64,000 nucleotides of DNA from Diprion similis (taxonomy: Eukaryota > Arthropoda > Insecta > Hymenoptera > Diprionidae). Shown here in pieces: positions 1 through 12,106 of this stretch. Position 1 is the stretch's first letter. Every line of letters starts with the position of its first letter. Below the pieces are notes generated by a model. It was not told where the DNA came from and made no database searches. It saw only the letters and a program-made list of their open reading frames with translations. The stretch covers positions 6,014,001 to 6,078,000 of the forward strand of contig NC_060114.1 of NCBI RefSeq assembly GCF_021155765.1, written 5' to 3'. The position numbers and the translations under genes were made by a program.

Positions 1-2753
1 TGTACCGCAATCATGAATATATAGCTAATATCAGCGCTCGGTTTAGGTGACTGTATGCGTTCGTGTCCAACGTCCATGAGTGCACACGCGAATCAGCAGC
101 ATTACTAGCGGTAAACCCGTTTACCGAACCACAAAACAGGCCACAAGGCTTATAATATGACACATAATACAATGCGATATCACACGCTGAACGATGACGA
201 CGACACGTCGTTTGTAAAATCGCGGTGTAGAAGATAAATGATGACCGTTTCTGACCGCTAACCGAAAGACCATTCAGTTCTCCACGTTGTCTCTTTTCTA
301 CGCACATTTTCATTCAAAAAAAAAGGAAGCTAGTGACCAAATCAACGGCAAAAAAAACTCGCGATGTTACCGAACGAAATTTCTTTCGGTCTATTGTGAT
401 AACAATTTGGATACCATCGTCAAAACTTTAATCAGATTTCAAATTCCCGACTTTGTATAAGCTTATGAAATTAAATTCACCACCAACTGCTGACTATTGG
501 TATTCGAATCAGAATCGATGTTGTATTAAAACGAAATTCTTCAGTCACTCAAAAATGGATTTTCCCAGTCTTCACTCATTCAAAAACTCAATCAACATAC
601 CGAATTGAACAAAATTTTCTTAAAAATTTCCCTCTTGACGTACAGTCACACCATTTTCGATTCTCCCAAACTTTTTAATCAAGAAAGTTTCCATCTCAAT
701 TTTTACCAACGTTTAGTTAACTTCATCTTCACCAATCACATACAATACCTAATGCATCCCGAATTATAATGTAAATATTACATAGAATTGCAACGGTCAG
801 CAACGAGGAATTGCAATAGTTTGAGGGCAATAATCGCTGCATTCAATTCGCACTATCAACACAAACGCTCAACTTGTACATCGAAATTAGCTGTTGCGTA
901 CAGAGCAATAATATTTAGACAACACCCAGCTACCGGTGTTTCGTACGCAACTACAGCAATTAGGTCATGTGGGTATTACAGTTGTCCTCACCGAGAGTAG
1001 TACACGGTCAAGAATTATTATTGACACGGTGAACAGCCAACGCGTTTCGAAACATTAATTTGATGCTTGTACCGCTTGATCATTGACACCACTATTAAAA
1101 TTTGTTCACGAAATTAGAGAACCAGTTTACAGACTCGCTAATTATCTCCTGTATAATTATACAGGAAATATATATACATATATTATGTGAGTAGAACAAA
1201 TTCGGTCATGCTGAGTATATTTTTTTTTACTTTCTTTTTTTTTTAGCTTCTATTATTATCAATTTTTGCGAAAGGAAAAGATTATTCTAGACTCCAGATC
1301 AATAATCAAGTTTCAGGCTCACTTGACTCGGTGTGTTTTACGTAGATAATAATTAGTTATCGAACGGAATGTTTTTTTTTTTTTTTTTTTTTCTTCACCA
1401 GATAAAATTTATACTAGACTATTCGGGATTTTTATAGAACAACGTCAGCGGATTCTGCTGAGCAAAATATTGACTGGCGATTTTATTTGGTTTGTTTTAC
1501 GGTGTCAAATTTACATTGGATTAATTTTCAAATAACCTTTACCCGTCACATCGATTACAATGTACGTGGAAACTTCAGTTTTGTGGAAAGAAAACGAGAT
1601 CGAAATGTACTTGCAAGTGTATGATTGACTTAATTTGTCACCTTCTTTCAATAGCTTTGCTCCGTTTTTATAGCATGCAATATAGGCTGGATTGAGTTTT
1701 ATAATTTAGACTAAATTAAGACAATTTTAATTAAGACATTAGAAAATGCTGACACGTTGGTGATAGAGCTTAAAAATAACAGTTTGAACAAAAATCTTAG
1801 AATCGTGTTGAAATGAAGACATTTTTATTAATTAGAGCAGGTAACTAGAGAATTTAGGAAATTTTCATCATTTTTAAAGGGTTGAAACTTACATTTTATC
1901 GCAATTTATATTTCATGAAAATTGATGGTGCTATTGAAATTGACGAACGTAACGATACGTCTATTTGTAATCAATGTCAGCGTAATGGAACAAGACGAAA
2001 CAAAATAAAACAAAACAAAACGAAACCCAACCTGACTGTCTCCGGCGGCATGGCATGCAAGAATTGGGGTAGCCCGGCATCGCAGGGTGGATGGTGGAGG
2101 TTCGGTAGGGGGGGGGGGGGGGGGGGGGGCTGTGAAGAGGAGCGATAATAGGGCAGGAATTCCAGGGGGACACGTGCTCGCTGCTTTGGCGTAACGCACC
2201 GCGATTCAACTCGACACGCGCCAATGCGCGCGGCGTTTGAATTCAAATTTTTAAATTCATCGTTCGAAGCGCGCGCGTGAACGGTCAAATTTAAAAGTCG
2301 ATTGATTATATTACCGAAGAATAATGCGTCTGGGCGAGAAATTGATTCAAATGTTGTTGCGGGTGATGTATAAGGTTAATAAACGAAGGTAGAGAAAGAC
2401 AGAGTCACGCAAACGGTTTTATTTGTTCTTGTTAAATACGTGCTGAGTACGAGAAGCATCTTGAGAAGCAGAAACTGTCAAGAAAGTGATTGAGAACACG
2501 CCACAGTAATCGATCTCCTTGCAAACTAACCTGCGTGAGATGTTTTTTTTTTTTTTTAATGAAAGGAAACCAAGAAGAGAAAAGGTGAACGAAAATCGAA
2601 ACAGAAAGAGGAGAAAACTATAGGAATGATAGCATTATCGCACGCGAGGAAACACAACAAACGAATAAACACAAGTAAAGACGGAGAAAGAAGGAGAGTA
2701 AGAGGAAAAGAAACAATACGTATATATAAAAGCTTGAACAAGCGGACACTCAC
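1..2753. other. Non-coding stretch, probable first intron of u-shaped/FOG
   Basis: I see no convincing exon here on either strand. The stretch lies immediately downstream, on the minus strand, of the first coding exon of the FOG/u-shaped gene, so it is inferred to be part of a long first coding intron that continues past the left edge. It holds T-rich and A-rich tracts, including a long T run near 1372-1392, an uninterrupted run of 22 G at 2108-2129, and a short CpG-rich patch at about 2160-2285. The short ORFs across these tracts are low-complexity, for example proline-rich readings of the G run, and are not supported as genes. Confidence 0.5.
2108..2129 (+). repeat. Homopolymer of 22 G
   Basis: This is an uninterrupted run of 22 guanines on the plus strand, followed by a C at 2130. 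Such a tract can form G-quadruplexes and is prone to slippage, so its true length in the genome may differ. It produces spurious glycine- or proline-rich ORFs on both strands. Confidence 0.95.
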
Positions 2754-2793
2754 GCTTTATTGGCTTTGGGTTGCTCTGCTTGCGGCGTGACAT
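2754..2793 (-). CDS. ush: FOG-family zinc-finger cofactor (u-shaped), first coding exon, partial gene
   Basis: The gene encodes a Friend-of-GATA multi-zinc-finger cofactor that binds GATA factors in the nucleus. Only the first 13 codons plus one base are in the window. Read on the minus strand from the ATG at 2793 they give MSRRKQSNPKPIK, and the exon closes at a strong donor, gtgagt, whose first base is at 2753. This is the FOG repression motif at the extreme N-terminus of ZFPM1/ZFPM2, known to recruit NuRD; the SNPKPIK continuation fits FOG better than the related N-termini of SALL or BCL11. No later exon was found down to position 1, so the rest lies beyond the left edge. An upstream ATG at 2810 opens an 18-codon reading frame that overlaps this start in another frame and ends at 2757. 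The 5' UTR probably runs up to the CpG-rich region near 3.7-4.1 kb. Confidence 0.72.
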
Positions 2794-3699
2794 CCTCTTC
2801 GTTCTGCCATCACCAAATAAGCGGCAACATCATCATGATTTTTGCTTGTTTTCTTAACAACAGTTGCAGTTTGACGTTAATGTGGGTGTATAATATTATA
2901 GTATAATATAGTACTTTGTACGTTTTAAACTATGCAACTGAGAACAACAATGACCTTCGTTACTATTGTTTTTATTGTTGCTTTTTTATTGTTATTATTT
3001 TATTATGTTTAGTTATTTTTGGAAAAATTACTATTATTACCATCGAATGAATCGAATAACTGTAACAACAGTGAAAAGTTAAAATCACAAGAACAAAACT
3101 TTCGTACAATAAATGTTCGAACAATAAAAAAGACAAAAATAATGAATGACAAAACGAACGAATTAACGAAACAAACGATCACGTTTTACACAAGCATTTG
3201 CATAGCACGACACCGGGGACGAAGATGACATTAACAGAAGGATAAAGACTGATTAAAAAAAAAAAACAATGATAAAAAATAATTACAAAACACAGAACAA
3301 AAACAATAAAAAAAAAAAAAAATCGAACCACCGCAATTGGTAACTGGTATAACACAAGAAAAAAAAAACAAAGTCAACTAATTCGTATTTGAATATTGCA
3401 ACACGCACACTGCTGCTCAATTTTAGCTGGGAAGATTCGTTTTTAAATTTATACACAATACAGAATGTGTATTAAATAAGCGTCAATTCGTGATTGGTTG
3501 TAACAAAAAAAAAGCAAAAAGTTGGAAAAAAGATCGATTAGAACAAAAACTACACGACGAAGACACGCCTCTCTTTATACAGTTTGACGAGTCTATAATG
3601 TAAATTGTTTTCGTTATTCTTTTATTCTTATTACTTCGCTTGGTTTTCTTCTTGTTTTCGATTTTTTGATTTTACAAACGATGAATAGGAAAAGAGACA

Positions 3700-4115
3700 G
3701 ACGGACAAACACACGTGGAAGTAAATCTCGGAAGAGACGGCAAGGCGCGTATTGATACTACATACGATACTACCGCCCCCCCATGCGGACACGCGGCGCC
3801 GTTGACGTTTCCTCGGCCGCTGTCAGCGGGTAACTAAACAAACTTGAAGCCAAACAAAACTCCCCCACCAATTCTGTCTCTGTGTAACACCGCGCGCCGC
3901 GCGTTTACTATGAACGCGCCGCTAACGCCGGACGACTTTGTCGGACGCCGACGACCAGCGCCGGAAAACCTCGCGCGGCGCGGTGATCGAGATTGTAACG
4001 AACCTGCATCTTTACCGACCGTTGGTAACGCGCTTCGGAAGGCCGTTTCGCCGTTCCTGACCGAGGGCAGCTGGGGAATTTCGGTATTACCAGCTGCTGG
4101 TAAGACAACAAATGA
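3700..4115 (-). promoter_or_regulatory. CpG-rich promoter candidate for u-shaped/FOG
   Basis: This segment is much richer in G, C and CpG than the AT-rich DNA on either side, with words such as GCGCGCCGCGCG and GGCGCCGTTGACG. It lies about 0.9-1.3 kb upstream of the minus-strand FOG start codon, which fits a promoter and 5' UTR. Open frames across it (3844-4125 plus, 3908-4111 minus) match nothing I recognise and are best explained by GC content. No TATA box was assigned, and the transcription start is inferred, not seen. Confidence 0.4.
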
Positions 4116-7100
4116 TTTTTATTGAAAATAACGTACCGTTTGAATACTGACTGTAATGCTAGACTTCAATTGACTACTTGTTTGTACACGATAAGGAGGG
4201 TGGTTGGCCAAAAACGATATTCCTGTTGATTTTGTTGTAAGAAATTCGTACATGGAGCATTTATCAAATTATTGTATTCGCAAACTACGAAAATTTCTTT
4301 GAATCATTAACGAAAGCTTGGATATCGACGCTTCACTTCGAATCGCTTCGAAATTGTCGAAAATCTAGTAGACTCGTTTGCTTTATTCTACGATGGCTCA
4401 TTTTATTGAGGAAATTATTTTTTACAACGTTACTGAAACGGATTTTCTTTCTTCCGTAGTCAGTTTAATGTTGCCATTTGTTGATCATAATAGATATCCG
4501 TGTAGTGTTGTAAAATTAAATATTCAACGATGGCCGCCTTATATCAAAAAAGTGTTTAAGTGAATTTGTAGAAAACAGTCTACTAAGTGAAACTAGCCAC
4601 CGTAGAGTGAAATCGATCAAATTTACTAGATTTCAAACACTTTTCGAACAATTTGAAATGAAGAATGGTATGTAAGTCTTTGGTTGCAATTTTGGTATTT
4701 TTTAAACTTAAATTTTCTAAGAAATCTTCATAGCTTATACAAATATAATGTATCGATAAATTATACCAAATGTACGACTATCTTCTAAAGTAATTAATAA
4801 AAACTAATGATTTTTGGCTAATCAACCTTCTTAAGTTGCTCTTGGGCTGCAGATTGAGCTAAGAATGGCGATTCCAAGGAACCAAATCTCTAAAACCAAT
4901 TTTGATCATTGAATAATTTTCATATCTGGAAACAAATGTTTTACTCAATTTATGCAGGCTGAGTAACTTTTTTTGGATGGTCAGGAATCTTAAGAAACAT
5001 TTTTTTTTGATACCTCACTCTAGCATAGAATTTGAAAGTTTATTGATATGTCTGCTTACTTATATATTTTCTCAATTCGACTCCTGATAGAAAAAAAAAA
5101 TTATGTCTGATGTATCTCTAAAAGCGATAAACAATATGTGACTTATACTAGCTGTGATTTTGCGTTCCGTTGGGAATAAGTGAAAAATTCAAATATTTTA
5201 ATTTTGAGGCCTTTGAATAATATAGAATTCTAAATATTGTTTGAATAACGAAAAAATTCTTGCAACAAATAAGGCAAACAAAGTGAGAAGAAAAAAACAA
5301 ACGAGTTCGATCAGATGTAGGAAGTGCACGCGTCTGAATAGGGCGTGGACATCAAGTGCAAATAAACTTTGTATATAGCTACGCGTATAATATGTAGAAA
5401 ATATTTTGCAAGTGTACGAGTTTTAGGTCAAAAGAAGATTCTGAAATTCTGCATAAGAACTTAAAATCAAACACTGAAATCCATTCAAAATTTTATAGAA
5501 AGTCATTAGAGCTTCAATGTAACGAATTTATTATTGAACAACGTAGAGGTTAGAATAACAGTTTTGTCTTTTTTAAGAAACTTCACATTCGTACAACTGA
5601 GGACAAGTGATATTACAAACAATTGAATTTGAAGAATTGATTAGATCAACAAAAACTGTAATTGTTCAAATAAACACAACAAACTTGCAAATTCACAAAT
5701 AACTGAAGAATAATTTTGATTACTTGTGCAATAAGCTTCGATCAATCGGAAATAAATTTGAAAAATGTTGAATTCGGTATCTCACGGTAATTCGAAACTC
5801 AGAGGAATAAGAACAAAAGAAAAAATGCGTCCTACAAGATTACCTGAAGCTTTGTAAATTCGATCAAACTGAAATTAAGCAGAAGCTGTGCTTGGCTGAC
5901 ATCTGCTGTCGGTAAAACAGAGCGCATTTAACCTTTTGCATTTTTTTAAACGTGGAGCGAATCGGTCGGTAATAAAATCAGTGAGATAAACAAGTGCGAA
6001 ACGGATGTTGGCACCTGGCGGCAAGTGCCGCGTGGATCCGAGTACAAACTGAGCGGAGCTACGAGGCAATAACAAGAACAGCTGATTTCTGTCACCTCAT
6101 TTCAGGCGCATATAGGCATGGAGTGGAGTGTCAGACACAGTTGTACGCGCGTAAACGCAAACGAAATCGAGCGTCTCTCATGCCACTCGAAACGGCAGTC
6201 ATGATGAATAATTCTATTCATGTGAAAAAAAAGTAGAGGACGACTTTCTCGACGTCATCGCGTCGTCGTCTCTGGTCACTGAGCAATTATTGCGTTAACA
6301 ATGTGATCGTTACAATATCAATGCTCAATTTCATGGTACAATATGTCTCGAGACGGATTCTCGGAATTGAACGACGTTCCTATTATAGATGGAATATTAA
6401 TACACGGTTGCTTATTTCTATACTCGCGAATTGCGACATCATGAATCTCTCACGTCCTCTTGCTTCCAGCAGCTGATATCGCTCTTTCACGACTCTATAT
6501 GTAACGCTACATATACTTGATCGTATCAACTCAACCTTATCAATGGTATTGCCGGAGAGCGGTATTTTATTTGTTTGCTTTTTGCCAACGAGATTTTCTA
6601 ACGTCAGCTAGTCCACATATATGCACGCATGGAAAACAACCTTCAGTATTTTTTACCCGTGTCTAACCACTACTTCTTTCTATCATTTTCTTTCTCGTTC
6701 ATTTTATTAATCTGACCTTCGTCAAATCTGCTCGTTTATTGATATCTTTTCGATTTCAAAAATTGTGGTCTCAAATTGGAATACATTTTTTAAAACATCT
6801 GACCTAAGCGACTTTGAGACGTCTTAATCTGCCCGATGTAAAAGACATCTGCAATTTGAAAATCTAATATAAATAGAGCCTCTTTGTGGGTTCTCAGTTT
6901 TGAATCTAAGCACTTATAAGACTTTTGAAATACACGCAAGGCGTCTGATAGACATCTATGAACTATGAATTTTTGCTTCTTCTAACATAACCGGCGTGAT
7001 TAGCAAATTAAGGTAAGAAATTAAAGGTCGAAGAGGAAAATGGATATGTTAATCGATTTGGGCATAATCGCTTGTTTCGCATGACGAGCTTGAACCTGTA

Positions 7101-8416
7101 TAGTTCGTGACCTGGAACGACGCATACTTCTAATTGAAAACGAAATAACTTGAAAAATCTAATTCTACGAAATAAAGAAGAGAATAGTTAGAAGAACCCG
7201 CTTAACTAGACTGGATCGTTCGTTATACTCTGGCCTCGAGCCGTCAAATCGAAGGTTCCGCACAGCGTTTACGTTTAAGCTGAATTTATAATTCTAATGA
7301 TATTGTTTTGTATTTTTATTTTTGTTTTTTAGCATTTCCGAAGAATGTGTTCTAATAAAATATATCATTCTTTCAAGGAAAATGGAAATAAAAAAAGATC
7401 ACCATCATCATCATCATCATCATCATCACTGGAAAAGAAGAAAACAAAGAGAAATACAAGTGAAATGAACTGCGTATAAAATGCGATTATCTCAGCACGT
7501 ATACTGTATGCACAAAAGGCATCTGACGCTGCCAACAACGCACACACGTCGAATCCAACAAAATGTAATTGAAATCTTAAATAAATGTTAGAGTATTTGA
7601 CTTTCTTTACATGTAGAAACTCTCAGAGCAGGTTGTTGACTGAAAATGATGAAACATTTCTGTGAAATTCGAGTTATTAGTGGCGGGTGAATCGGTTTTG
7701 GAGCATTTTGAGTGAATTAATTTCAAATATACATAAACATTTCGGATTTCTACGGAAAATGGAGTTGATATTCAAATTAAGAAGAGGCCAAGAAATCTGA
7801 AAGAAACGTTTCTGGGTATCAGCAGTTTTTAATTCTATAAGTAAACACCCAAATTATCTTAATGGTTAAATCCAAGGGGTGCATTGAAGGAGCTGTAACA
7901 TTCCGAAAACAATTAAAAAGTTTTCAAATCTGTTTTCACGGATAAACGCAATGAAATCATTCCGTATGTGTTATTTTTAGCCGATATTCAAGAGATTAAA
8001 AACTGAGAATTATTTATAAATATTGTCAGTCCAGCTCATTATGGCAAGAAATCGTTCTTTGACTCGAAAATAATCTTCAAGACGTATTTTGACTGGCACA
8101 GAAGTCTCGAGAAGTAATCTTGCTGTATAGGTATTGCGGCTTAGATAAGACACAGAAAATGTGTGCTTTCAGACTTCAACATTACGTCTTAAGATCTAAA
8201 ACGTCGTCTAAGAGTCATGTTAAATTTTCCGATTGTTATCTGAAAAGTCTTTTTCAGAAAAAGTTGGGCATAAAGATGACTCAAAAGCGTATTAATAATA
8301 TTACACTTCTCACAGACATTTCTTTTGCTTTTCACACCCGCAACTGAATTCTAGAAACTGCTAAGACAAGAAAAACTTTGAGCGAATCGAAACCGCACGA
8401 CGTAAAATTATCCAAA
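4116..8416. other. Intergenic stretch between divergent ush and cabut, no gene seen
   Basis: This stretch lies between the minus-strand FOG/u-shaped gene and the plus-strand cabut gene. I found no exon with recognisable protein similarity. It contains a moderately GC-rich patch at about 5980-6260 and an ATC/CAT microsatellite at about 7401-7430. The rest is unremarkable AT-rich DNA. Long stretches between two developmental regulators commonly hold enhancers, but no specific element can be named from the sequence. Confidence 0.5.
7401..7430 (+). repeat. (CAT)n microsatellite
   Basis: About ten tandem CAT/ATC triplets. They account for the run of aspartates in the minus-strand open frame at this place, which is therefore not treated as coding. 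Confidence 0.9.
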
Positions 8417-8750
8417 CCTTGATACCCAAGGAATTGCTATGGGTGTATGAAAATTGTATATTAGGAACCCGACGCTTCTGTTAGGTCTGTTTTTCTGGGT
8501 TTTCCCACAACCTTCAAATTCCAATACGTCTTCATTCCGGAAAGTTTCGAGTCGAAAAACGTGAATGAATCTGTTAACCAACAGGCGCAGAGTTATATGC
8601 ATAAACCTGGCTAATCAAAGAATTGCTATATTAAACATTTTTCACGTGTCTTTCGTGTTTTCAAACCATCAGAATTCCAGTACGTCTGAATTCTGGAAAA
8701 TTCGGCCACTTCGAACACGAGCGAACCAAAACGATAGACGTCGAATCGTA
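8417..8750 (+). repeat. Diverged direct duplication, about 190-bp unit
   Basis: Two diverged direct copies lie next to each other, roughly 8417-8560 and 8609-8750. Shared words include AAGAATTGCTAT versus AAGGAATTGCTAT, and AATTCCAGTACGTCTGAATTC versus the related word in the first copy near 8516-8536, each followed by a GGAAA-TTCG motif. The block ends just before the GC-rich cabut promoter. Confidence 0.6.
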
Positions 8751-8799
8751 TATAAACTCTATTCCCTAAAAAATAGTTTATAAAAGTGCATTATAACTG

Positions 8800-9345
8800 C
8801 ACGCGTAATGCATGCGTGATCGTAACGAAAAACGGCCGTTGAGGTTCCTCGAGGTACCCCGAGGTGTCGGAGGCTGGTCAATGGGCTCGACTTTAAGTGC
8901 ATCTCTGTTCGATCCGAAGGTGGGGTCACGACTCTCGTCGGTACGTTCGCGGCGGCGTGACGCTCAGGGTGCGCCATGACGTATCGACCGTACGCCACGC
9001 GGGGTGACGTCACGATCACGGCCTCAGTCAGGCCGCGAACACGTGAACATCACGCCGGTGATCACGCGGTGACCAACTGGGAGCCGAGCGCTGATTGGTC
9101 GGTGAGGACGAGCCCCTCGTCGGGATTGGTCGATCGACCGCACGCTGCATGATCGGGCGCACACACCCGACAACAACACGTCCTGGGCTGCTGGTGCTGG
9201 CTGGCTGGCTGGCTGGCTGATGCCCGACGACGTGAGAAAGTCTCATTACACATCGGGACGTTCGGTAGCGAGGCGGGATTTGCATTTTCCGCTCCTTGCT
9301 GCACTTCGTCTTTTATATATTTTTTTTAAATAAATAATACGAGAA
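8800..9345 (+). promoter_or_regulatory. cabut promoter: CRE, E-box/ChoRE-like site, two CCAAT boxes, TATA
   Basis: A GC- and CpG-rich island ends about 260 bp before the cabut start codon. It contains a palindromic full CRE, TGACGTCA, at 9005-9012, and a second TGACGT half-site near 8978. A perfect E-box, CACGTG, at 9040-9045 is followed after five bases by CACGCC, resembling a Mondo/Mlx carbohydrate response element with an imperfect second half. Two inverted CCAAT boxes (ATTGG) lie near 9093 and 9124, a (GGCT)n run near 9198-9219, and a TATA-like TTATATAT at about 9313-9320, which places a start of transcription near 9340-9350. Stress, CREB and sugar-sensing inputs into cabut are known in Drosophila; their use here is inferred. 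Confidence 0.6.
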
Positions 9346-9389
9346 AAACTCTCTGTATTTGATATTTGGTCGTTATTTCTGTTCATCGA

Positions 9390-9605
9390 ATGTCAATTAA
9401 ACAAACAACGTACTTAAGAGATAAAGGAAGACCAAACCGAAAGGACCAAAAAACTTTTGAATTGAATTCAACCCACGCATGTACTACATGTACACGAGTT
9501 ACACTGTACGTTGCATTGATTGTTGTTCAAACGACAATTTTTAAAAAAAAAACAATAAACAAAAAAGAAATACCGGAAAGGAGTGAGGCGAAATATATAA
9601 AGTAA
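9390..9605 (+). other. Upstream ORF in the cabut leader
   Basis: If transcription starts near the TATA-like box at 9313, the leader contains an ATG at 9390 that opens a 72-codon frame. It ends with TAA at 9603-9605, one base before the cabut ATG at 9607. The peptide is lysine- and threonine-rich and unlike any family I know, so it is more likely a translational control element than a protein. It depends on the leader being unspliced here. Confidence 0.35.
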
Positions 9606-9606
9606 C

Positions 9607-12106
9607 ATGGAAATTGTAGAGACTCCTCTTTCGCCCCCAGCGTCACCAAGGCTCAGGCCAACACACGTAAGTTTTACTTGATCCTAAAATGTGAAAAAGC
9701 TTATTTCAGTTGGAAAACCGCGTGTAGTAATATCACGAAATTAAATTACGCGCCTTTCGTTGTATTATGAAAATTTTCTAATCTTTGTTTTGTTTCCTTT
9801 CTTCTTTTCCAACAGGTAGAACCAATGCAATTGTCCTTCAGCGTAGCTGCGCTTCTCGGTGATAAACTATCCGAAAAAGGATGTTGCAACAGCGGTAACA
9901 ACTCCATGAGCATCAACAAAAACAACAACAACAAAAACAACAACAACAATGGAAACGGCATTATAAAAGTAAACTTGAACTACAGGACGGCTTCGACGCA
10001 TCCTGACCTACCGCCAACACCGCAACCATCCGATGGTGAGGATGATGAACCACCGAACAAACGACGATGTGTCGAGAGATGCGAGCTTGCCAAGGTGATT
10101 ATCTTATCTGATTTAGCATTTATTATATACGTATTTATCTACATATATGCAGCGTGCTATAGTCTACGTGTCGATTCAAACCGCATTCTACTGCGACTTA
10201 TTATCCCGATACTTTTCTGTAATGCGGATTTCGATATTCAGTCCATGAACAATACCGTGCAAATCGAGGTCGATTCAATCCAGCCCACCGGAGGACGCAA
10301 CAGCTGTCCAAACACGTTTGCGTGTATGCAGATGAAGATGCACAAAGAAATTCGGTACATGTAATAAATGGAAAAAAAAAAAAAACTCATGGCACGACCG
10401 CACGAAAACAAAGGTTTTTCCAAAATAAAACTTAGCACTGAAACCTGACTTACGCGCCGAAAATACCCGCTCGAGTAATATATAATCGATTCTAAACAAT
10501 GGGATTTTTTCTTGATTGGATCTCTTATAGTCGTTGCTCAAAATATTGAAACGGCTTATAACCGTAAATATACAAATTCGCACAGCGAATCATGAGTAAC
10601 TTCACATTTGAATCTATTAAACTGAACATACCCTTCAGACGTATTCACGATTGATTATTATTGAGGCGATCCAAGTTTGATGAATGTGATAGTACTATTG
10701 GAAAAAAAAATAGGGCATCTTGTCAGCACGACCTTCGCACAATCCTGAAACACGATTTCGTATAAGATCGTTATCAAGTTTGGTAATAGTCATTGATATC
10801 GGAACGTTAAATCTTTTAAAGCATTCTTGTATGATTTCTAGAACACCTTTAAGATTTTTATAACGAATGACGTCTTTCAGATAAAGCTAGCTTCAAAACT
10901 GGCATATCTTATTTTGATACGAAATTCAATTGACCAAGTATACAAAATTCGAGAAGATTCTTCCACTAACATTACACTTTGCTTTACATAAAATCAAAGA
11001 TGCCTGAAACCCGGAGGCATACACATATATCGATTTCAATACGTCTTCTTATTGACACAATTTCCAGGAGCTTTATGCCCTAATTGTGGGCGCGAAAAAT
11101 GGTTACACAACACACTGACAATGAGTATAATAATTCGACCAAAGTGCACAACTGTAACTATATTTAGCCGAGTCGATATAAGTCCCCGATACGTTATACA
11201 TACAAGACTGCAATAGCTAACTCATCTCTAATCAAACCGTCACTGATGAATTGGTTACAGTTACTGTTGGGAGGAGAAACGCCGCCACCGAGTCCGGAGC
11301 CGCCTCGAGCCTCGGTGATAATGCGAGCGAATCGTGATGGAACATGCAGCCCGGCGACTCTGTCGGATCTAATCTGCAGACCCGGAAGTTCAACCGAAGC
11401 GCGGGAAGAGCGTCCAGCCGCAGCAGCGCCGCCGCGTCGGCCATCGCCAGACCCGCAGACGGAGAATGTGCTGAAGAGCTTAAAATTCAAAATGGGAACC
11501 CGAAAAGAGGAGATATTTGTGAACAGCAAGAACACGGACCGAGACACCAACGTGGCTCAACCAAAGCTCCAACTCTTGGCGCCAAAACCTGCTCCCGTCA
11601 CAATGGTTACCGGAATCGTCGGCTCTCCTTTGGTCCTTCCGCAAGCTCCGCTCTTCCTGGTCACAACTTCGGCTGCCGCACCGTCGGCGGCGCCACCGTC
11701 AACGACTCCGTCAGTATCCGCATCGGCCGCCCGACGTCGCGTTTGGGAGTGCGAACACCCGGGTTGCGGCAAAAACTATTTCAAGTCGTCTCACTTGAAG
11801 GCCCACACCCGGACGCACACCGGCGAACGGCCCTTTCCCTGCCCTCACGAGGATTGCGGGAGGCGGTTTTCCAGGAGCGACGAACTCTCCAGACACAAGC
11901 GGACGCATACGGGCGAGAAGAAGTTCGTTTGTCCTGTATGCCAGCGCCGTTTCATGCGTAGCGACCATCTCGCGAAGCATGTCAAACGGCATTCTCGAGA
12001 CAGAGTTCAACCCCAGCCGCAGCCTCTGAGGCTCAGTCTGCTGCCCGTTATTGCGCCCCGAGTTCAAAATCAGCAGAATCCACTGCCTCCTAGATTGGCA
12101 GCGTGA
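9607..12106 (+). CDS. cbt: KLF10/11-type zinc-finger transcription factor (cabut)
   Basis: A nuclear DNA-binding factor of the TIEG/KLF10-11 branch. Coding exons are 9607-9666, 9816-10094 and 11261-12106, joined in phase 0 with GT-AG introns, giving 394 residues. Residues 277-357 hold three C2H2 fingers joined by HTGERPF and HTGEKKF linkers. The recognition helices KSSHLKA, RSDELSR and RSDHLAK are the KLF/SP pattern for GC or CACCC boxes. The N-terminal exon has clustered SP and TP dipeptides (TPLSPPASP). Exon 2 has an [10 protein letters not shown] helix that could be a Sin3-interaction motif, an Asn-rich run and an acidic [12 protein letters not shown] patch. The C-terminus is short and proline-rich. 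An in-frame TAG shortly before the exon 3 acceptor rules out a longer exon 3. Three fingers at the C-terminus with this N-terminus fit cabut better than SP1 or luna. Confidence 0.82.
10095..11260 (+). other. cabut intron 2
   Basis: This 1.17 kb interval separates coding exons 2 and 3. It starts with gtgatt, a usable but weak donor, and ends in ttacag. Reading through the donor adds about 90 meaningless residues before a stop, so the interval is treated as an intron. I see no other gene or clear repeat in it. Confidence 0.6.

Noticed and set aside
1882-2288. Glycine- or proline-rich small proteins around 2.1 kb
   Set aside because: They are translations of a 22-base G homopolymer with GC-rich flanks; no splice or domain support.
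3844-4125. 93-codon ORF in the CpG-rich region
   Set aside because: GC-rich DNA keeps frames open on both strands; better explained as promoter and leader of the FOG gene.
10095-10364. Extension of cabut exon 2 past the donor at 10094
   Set aside because: The added residues are hydrophobic and unstructured for the family, and the downstream zinc-finger exon would be lost; intron removal is favoured.
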